A stretch of 64,000 nucleotides of DNA from Candidatus Peribacter sp. (GTDB lineage: Bacteria > Patescibacteriota > Gracilibacteria > Peribacterales > Peribacteraceae). Below the pieces are notes generated by a model, which searched no databases, was not told where the DNA came from, and saw only the letters and a list, made by a program, of their open reading frames with translations. Below, piece by piece: positions 59,815 to 64,000 of the stretch (its first letter is position 1; the number at the start of each line of letters is the position of its first letter). Both the position numbers and the translations under genes were made by a program. The stretch lies in NCBI GenBank assembly GCA_018652955.1, contig JABIBA010000009.1, positions 1 to 64,000 on the forward strand, given 5' to 3'.

Positions 59815-59848
59815 TGTGGTGCTAACGCCCTAGAAAGGGCTCCCACAA
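59815..59848 (-). promoter_or_regulatory. Putative L1-binding leader hairpin of rplA
   Basis: Minus strand: TTGTGGGAG-CCCTTTCTAGGG-CGTTAGCACCACA. Outer GTGG/CCAC pairs and an inner GCCC/GGGC stem enclose an asymmetric internal loop GA/GTTAGCA, which resembles the L1 site in 23S rRNA and in L1 mRNAs. It starts about 15 nt before the ATG. The match is from memory and by eye. Confidence 0.5.
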
Positions 59849-59890
59849 CAAAGTAACGGCAGTTTGGGGTAGAATGGGGGGAGGCGCAAG

Positions 59891-60529
59891 CTATTTACGC
59901 CTCTTTCTTGCAGCAGGACGCTTCTTCTTTGCTTTAGGCCTTGGGCTTGAAGCTCGAACTGGCGTACTACTTACTTGGAGTGCTTTCATAAGCTCCCAGT
60001 CTTGGTTCCCTTTAGTGCACCAGCTAAGGAGCATTCCGTAGAGAAGAAGAACAAAAGGAGTCACCCACCAGCCAGGCTGGAAGGAAGCGAGAACAATACT
60101 TAGGAAGATAGATACTCCAGAGAGAAGGGCGATCACGTTTCCGATGATCTTAATTGTCGTAGTATAGATTGCTTCTGTTACAGCACTTGAGGCTGAGTCG
60201 AGAGAGCGCACTGCTTGGTCTTGGACCAAGAAGAGTAATCCTCCACAGGCAAATACCAATAGAAGAGCAATGTATGTTCTACCAGTGTAGGCAACACCTG
60301 CGAAGACAGAGAATACCGTTGGTAGTGCACCGACAGTCATCAAGATTACTGATACACCGTGCATCAAGTAGCAGTAGATAGCATCACCAACACGGCGAGG
60401 CTTAGCTCCAGGCACGCTCATGCTTGCGAGGAACATTACTGTAAGGAAGAAGATGATTAGGAGCGGAAGCACCAAACCATAGAAGGATCCAATGAATCCA
60501 AAAATTGTTGATAGGGGATTTTCAATCAT
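59891..60529 (-). CDS. Multi-pass membrane protein, unknown
   Basis: About five hydrophobic segments (LPLLIIFFLTVMFLAS, GVSVILMTVGALPTVFSVFAGVAY, YIALLLVFACGGLLFLV, IIGNVIALLSGVSIFLSIVLASF, WWVTPFVLLLYGMLLSW) followed by a strongly basic tail (RPKAKKKRPAARKRRK) that could contact nucleic acid or ribosomes. I do not recognise the family. It sits between rplK and rplA on the same strand, where those two are normally adjacent. Confidence 0.7.
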   Translation of the reverse strand: MIENPLSTIFGFIGSFYGLVLPLLIIFFLTVMFLASMSVPGAKPRRVGDAIYCYLMHGVSVILMTVGALPTVFSVFAGVAYTGRTYIALLLVFACGGLLFLVQDQAVRSLDSASSAVTEAIYTTTIKIIGNVIALLSGVSIFLSIVLASFQPGWWVTPFVLLLYGMLLSWCTKGNQDWELMKALQVSSTPVRASSPRPKAKKKRPAARKRRK

Positions 60530-60625
60530 ATAACAGTTAGGAAGGGTGCAGATAGGTTACGGTTATAACGCAAAAGTTGCACATTAAAGATATTGCACTT
60601 TTCACAAGAAATGCTGAAGTACAAA

Positions 60626-61048
60626 TTACTCTACTGTCACACCCATGCTTCTTGCGGTCCCCGCAATAATCTTCATAGCCCCCTCAACGTCGTTTGCATT
60701 AAGGTCTGGCATTTTTGCTTCTGCGATTTCTTTCAGCTGAGATTTGCTTAGTTTTCCAACCTTGGTCTTGTTTGGTTCTCCACTTCCTTTCTTTAATTTA
60801 GCTTTTTCGATGATCATTGCAGCAGCTGGTGGCTGCTTGAGCTCAAAATCAAAGCTACGGTCATCGTAGACTTTGATAACAATAGGAATCAGTTGACCCT
60901 GCTTGTCTGCTGTACGCTCGTTAAACTGTGTACAGAATGCATTAATATCAACACCAGCCTGTCCGAGAACAGGACCGAGTGGCGGAGCAGGATTAGCCTG
61001 TCCTCCACGTGCTTGTGCCTTTATAACTTTGGTAACTTCTTTTGCCAT
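60626..61048 (-). CDS. rplK: 50S ribosomal protein L11
   Basis: L11 forms the GTPase-associated centre with 23S r[43 protein letters not shown] is the N-terminal family signature (usual [35 protein letters not shown]), and the C-terminal rRNA-binding domain ends [12 protein letters not shown]. The length of 140 is normal. TAAACT lies 9 nt before the ATG. nusG and secE are not adjacent. Confidence 0.96.
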   Translation of the reverse strand: MAKEVTKVIKAQARGGQANPAPPLGPVLGQAGVDINAFCTQFNERTADKQGQLIPIVIKVYDDRSFDFELKQPPAAAMIIEKAKLKKGSGEPNKTKVGKLSKSQLKEIAEAKMPDLNANDVEGAMKIIAGTARSMGVTVE

Positions 61049-61099
61049 TGCCGAGGCAGTTTACGAAGGTGAGGGGCAGCGGTCAAATGGAAATCTCTT

Positions 61100-61726
61100 C
61101 TATTTCGTTAAATCCTCTATCAAATTGAATATGGCATTAGAAGAGCCTTCTGCAATGTGGAATTCGTACAGTCTTTCTCGAACACGCACGAATACTACCC
61201 TTTCTGGCAAAATTCCAGGATCAAAGAAGGTGAGAAGGTTTCTGGTAGGGTGATTTTCACGTCTTTGGGTCTCATCGAGCAAATCTTTCACTTCTGGGGT
61301 AAAAGCAGAGTGTAGCGCCTCTTTAAGGACAAGATAGTGCTTTTTAACGTTTGGAGAGCCTATCCAAGCTATTGCTCCTGCGCGATCTCCATCTATCAGC
61401 AGTGCCTTGGTGGTAACGGTATCGGTGTTTCCTTCTAATACCTTTGTAAGAACAAACCGCTCTCGAGTGTTGTCGAAGGTAAAGGAGTTTTTAACAAGTG
61501 CCTCCAGAACATCTGGGCCCGTAGCTTTACGTACGCCTCCTCCTGTTGCTGGAGGAGTATTTGGTGTCGGGCTTTTTGTTGGTGGCGGAGTAGTTGGCTG
61601 TGTGTCGATGGATATCACTTCTGCCTGTGCTTCTTTAGGCATACCTTCTATAAGAGTTGCGTCTGCAATAAATAACAGAAGCATGAGAGTGAGTACGCCT
61701 GCGGTGACCTTCATCTTTTCATTCAT
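61100..61726 (-). CDS. Membrane-anchored exported protein, unknown
   Basis: I start it at MNEKMKVTAGVLTLMLLLFIADATL (61726), because TACAAT lies 8 nt upstream and the longer ORF adds no sensible signal. The hydrophobic helix is followed by a Thr/Pro-rich linker (PTTPPPTKSPTPNTPPATGGG) and a ~130-residue folded domain. No family is recognised. It diverges from ruvB; their promoters overlap. Confidence 0.65.
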   Translation of the reverse strand: MNEKMKVTAGVLTLMLLLFIADATLIEGMPKEAQAEVISIDTQPTTPPPTKSPTPNTPPATGGGVRKATGPDVLEALVKNSFTFDNTRERFVLTKVLEGNTDTVTTKALLIDGDRAGAIAWIGSPNVKKHYLVLKEALHSAFTPEVKDLLDETQRRENHPTRNLLTFFDPGILPERVVFVRVRERLYEFHIAEGSSNAIFNLIEDLTK

Positions 61727-61768
61727 TGGATATGATTGTACATCGTTCTCTGGTATTATCCACCTCCC

Positions 61769-62815
61769 ATGGCGATCAAGCGACAAAAACGAAAAGAACC
61801 GGCGGTTCAACCAACACAAGCGCCGAGTGAGAGTGACACGTTCGAAACAACGCTGCGTCCAAAACGTTTACACGAATACGTCGGACAGAGTTCTATTAAA
61901 GAGCATCTTATTGTGCATATAGAAGCTGCAAAAAAACGCAGTGAGCCATTGGGGCATGCAATATTGCATGGGCCTCCGGGTTTGGGTAAGACAACGCTCG
62001 CAAATATCATTGCGCGTGAGATGGGTTCACAAATGCGCGGTACGTCTGGGCCTGCAATCGAAAAACCAGGTGACCTTGCATCACTTCTGAGTAACTTAGA
62101 AGAGGGAGACGTATTATTTATTGATGAGATTCATCGCATGCGTCCTGCTATAGAAGAGGTTCTTTATAGTGCGATGGAAGACTTTGCACTCGACCTTGTT
62201 ATTGGTAAAGGTCCTGCCGCACGGTCTATGCGCTTGGAGTTAAAGCCGTTTACTCTTGTAGGAGCGACGACAAAAGTTGGTTCGATTAGCGCACCACTGC
62301 GCGACCGCTTTACGCATAATTTTAAACTCAACTTTTATAACACGATCGAAATGGAACAGATCGTAGAACGCACAGCAGGAATTCTTGAAGTTCCTCTCGA
62401 AGAGGGGGCCGCGCATCTCGTAGCCAAGTCTTGTCGCAGTACCCCGCGTATTGCTAATCGCTTGGTGCGATCTATCAGGGACTTTGCTCAAGTAAGCAAT
62501 GAGGATCGTGTGAGTAAAGATCGTGTAGAAACAACGCTTGGTAAATTAGGGATAGATGACAAGGGGCTCGATCACACCGATAGAGAAATCTTACGCACGA
62601 TCATTGAGAAGTTTGCAGGAGGTCCTGTCGGACTTTCTACTCTCTGTGCTGCAACTGCAGAAGAGGCGGATACACTAGAAGATGTATATGAGCCGTTCCT
62701 TATGCAGTGCGGATATCTTCAACGAACGCCAAAAGGTCGTACAGTAACAGAGCTTGGATACAAATTGTTAGGCATTACTCTCCCAGAGGATGCACAGAGC
62801 AAACTCTTCCAGTAG
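61769..62815 (+). CDS. ruvB: Holliday junction branch-migration ATPase RuvB
   Basis: RuvB drives branch migration with RuvA. The start MAIKRQKRKEP (61769) is supported by TGGTATTAT 9 nt upstream. TLRPKRLHEYVGQSSIKEHL, Walker A HGPPGLGKTTLA, LFIDEIHRMRPAIEEVLYSAMEDF, sensor LVGATTKVGSISAPLRDRF (arginine finger) and the winged-helix end GYLQRTPKGRTVTE are all present. The length of 348 is normal. Confidence 0.96.
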   Translation: MAIKRQKRKEPAVQPTQAPSESDTFETTLRPKRLHEYVGQSSIKEHLIVHIEAAKKRSEPLGHAILHGPPGLGKTTLANIIAREMGSQMRGTSGPAIEKPGDLASLLSNLEEGDVLFIDEIHRMRPAIEEVLYSAMEDFALDLVIGKGPAARSMRLELKPFTLVGATTKVGSISAPLRDRFTHNFKLNFYNTIEMEQIVERTAGILEVPLEEGAAHLVAKSCRSTPRIANRLVRSIRDFAQVSNEDRVSKDRVETTLGKLGIDDKGLDHTDREILRTIIEKFAGGPVGLSTLCAATAEEADTLEDVYEPFLMQCGYLQRTPKGRTVTELGYKLLGITLPEDAQSKLFQ

Positions 62816-62825
62816 ACTGTCGTCC

Positions 62826-63266
62826 ATGAGTCCACAAACATACGGAATAATTATCGGTGGAGTAATGCCAGGTATTATTTTTGGTCTGACCAATACACTT
62901 GTAAAGGCAAGTACTGAGAAGGGGATCTCTATTCCTTTTTATGTCATATGCACTGGAGCTGGAACACTTCTCATTGGTGCGATCATGTTAATGGTCATGA
63001 AAGATACGAAAGTCTCACTTGCTTCTGGAGGGTATGCGTTTACAGCAGGTGCACTCTGGGCTGCTGGCGTCTCTGGCATTCTCATCGCTCTACAAAATTA
63101 CGACGCATCTATTAGCATTATCACGCCGCTGTTTAACATGAACACTCTTGTGACTGTAGCCCTCGGCTTGTGGTTATTTTCCGAATGGCAGACGGTTAAA
63201 GTTCCACAACTACTTCTTGGATCTTTGTTGATTGTGATTGGTGGTGCTGTAGTCGCTAAAGCGTAG
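62826..63266 (+). CDS. EamA/DMT-like small membrane transporter
   Basis: Start MSPQTYGIIIGGVMPGIIFGL (62826), with TAGACT 7 nt upstream. Five hydrophobic helices and ALQNYDASISIITPLFNMNTLVTVALGLWLFSEWQTVKVPQLLLGSLLIVIGGAVVA match one half of EamA drug/metabolite transporters. At 146 residues it is a half-size form that would need to dimerise. Substrate unknown. Confidence 0.8.
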   Translation: MSPQTYGIIIGGVMPGIIFGLTNTLVKASTEKGISIPFYVICTGAGTLLIGAIMLMVMKDTKVSLASGGYAFTAGALWAAGVSGILIALQNYDASISIITPLFNMNTLVTVALGLWLFSEWQTVKVPQLLLGSLLIVIGGAVVAKA

Positions 63267-64000
63267 CGACTGCTTCTCTAATTTGATTCTCGAAACGCGT
63301 CTGAGAAAACTCTTTTGCTCGTGCTTTGCAGGCATCTGATGAATACAAATTGTGATCAAAGTTTTGCAGTACAGCACTGAGTGATTCAGGAGTTTTCTCG
63401 TTAAAGAACACTCCAGTTTTTCCTTCGACAATTGTCTCGAGTGCACCTCCTCCTCTAAAGGCTACGACGGGTGTTCCGCAGGCCATCGCTTCTAGCGGAA
63501 CCAGTCCGAAGTCTTCTTTTCCTGGGAAGATCACCGCGGTTGCATCTGCATACAAGTCTCCTAGTTCATCGCGTTCTCGGTATCCATAAAATTCAATCGT
63601 TGGCCCTGCTATTGCTTGTAGGGTTTTCTTGTGTGGACCTTCACCGACAATTTTGAGAGGAAGCTTGAGTGTGTTGCAGGCCTTGATTGCGATGTCGATG
63701 TTTTTATAAGAGACCAATGTGGAAACGATCAGAAAATATTTTGATACTTCTCTCTGTGCTCCACCAAAAGATTTTTGCATCCAGAAGTTATCTATCGGAG
63801 GGTAGATCACATCACTTTCTTTGCGCCAGTAGAGTTCTACTCTCCTCTGTACATCTTTGGAGGCGGCAAAGAGTTTATCTGCTCTTCCAGATGCCATTGC
63901 ATCCCATGTTCTTAATGGATGGAATGTTTTTTGTAAGTGTCTTTTCTTTAGTGATCCAAATAATCCCATTGATGCTTTTTCGGTGACGTCGTGTGTTCTA
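63256..64000 (-). CDS. Glycosyltransferase family 4/1-like, N-terminal part outside window
   Basis: The frame is open to the window edge beyond the ATG at 63969 (upstream residues THDVTEKAS), so the gene is 5'-truncated. It has the GT-B C-terminal domain: FLIVSTLVSYKNIDIAIKACNTLKLPLKIVGEGPHKKTL, IEFYGYRERDELGDLYADATAVIFPGKEDFGLVPLEAMACGTPVVAFRGGGALETI with the EDFGLVPLEAMA donor-binding motif. These enzymes build surface polysaccharides or glycolipids from nucleotide sugars. It overlaps the convergent EamA-like gene by 11 bases. Confidence 0.9.
   Translation of the reverse strand, partial: RTHDVTEKASMGLFGSLKKRHLQKTFHPLRTWDAMASGRADKLFAASKDVQRRVELYWRKESDVIYPPIDNFWMQKSFGGAQREVSKYFLIVSTLVSYKNIDIAIKACNTLKLPLKIVGEGPHKKTLQAIAGPTIEFYGYRERDELGDLYADATAVIFPGKEDFGLVPLEAMACGTPVVAFRGGGALETIVEGKTGVFFNEKTPESLSAVLQNFDHNLYSSDACKARAKEFSQTRFENQIREAVATL

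Noticed and set aside
1-64000. UGA recoding (code 25) as in Gracilibacteria/Absconditabacteria
   Set aside because: TGA ends maf and pdxT at the expected family lengths and is not found inside conserved genes.

Overview
This window looks like part of a small, gene-dense bacterial genome of the Candidate Phyla Radiation (Patescibacteria), possibly near Peregrinibacteria/Peribacteria. The evidence is short or stripped-down housekeeping proteins (236-aa HrcA, DnaX without its zinc module), a chromosomal set of type IV secretion-like proteins (TraG/VirD4-like ATPase, PrgI, TraC-like, VirB2-like), many secreted Cys-rich or SLH-domain proteins of unknown role, and genes that overlap by a few bases. 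TGA is used as a stop (for example maf and pdxT), so the UGA-recoding lineages Gracilibacteria and Absconditabacteria are unlikely. The phylum call is inference; no rRNA is present.

Layout. 1-4 kb: end of gyrA, rpmE, CIRCE-hrcA and a TraG-like ATPase. 4-8 kb: secreted proteins around trhO, a gene-free ~670-nt block that looks like an unassigned structured RNA gene with its own terminator, and an SLH protein. 8-15 kb: one-carbon enzymes (glyA, formyl-THF cyclo-ligase), dnaX, a DsbA-like lipoprotein, a long helical repeat protein and dcd. 15.7-17.3 kb: an NhaA antiporter with visibly different base composition, a Shine-Dalgarno-like site and a structured leader. 17-28 kb: GT-C transferase, Cys-rich/pacifastin-like SLH protein, RluA, TrpS, a paralogous secreted pair, Maf, an IMPase-like enzyme, a YgjP-like metalloprotein and two uncharacterised genes. 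28-35.6 kb: a mevalonate/isoprenoid island on the minus strand (idi, uppS, GHMP kinase, decarboxylase, HMG-CoA reductase, HMG-CoA synthase, thiolase, and a DUF35 OB-fold fused to a guanylate-kinase-like domain), split by a 413-bp element with perfect 19-bp terminal inverted repeats. 35.6-46.4 kb: MscS, a PilM-like protein, pdxST, a DUF4015 hydrolase-like protein, a 1471-aa repeat protein and a TlpA-DUF3179 fusion. 46-64 kb: cold-shock protein, ABC-F, tRNA-Gly(UCC), YidD, HIT, S1 with a structured leader, T4SS-like genes, CIRCE-clpC, AI-2E transporter, Dus, L11/L1, RuvB, and a glycosyltransferase running off the edge.

How it works together. Thiolase, HMG-CoA synthase and DUF35 match the archaeal acetoacetyl-CoA channelling complex. 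With HMGR, one GHMP kinase, a decarboxylase, Idi and UppS they nearly complete a route from acetyl-CoA to undecaprenyl diphosphate, but a phosphomevalonate kinase is not visible. HrcA probably represses itself and clpC through two CIRCE sites. Across the window, first genes of transcription units repeatedly carry a TAnnnT hexamer (often TGGTAnnnT) 6-9 nt before the start codon and show no Shine-Dalgarno, which suggests that leaderless mRNAs are common in this organism.
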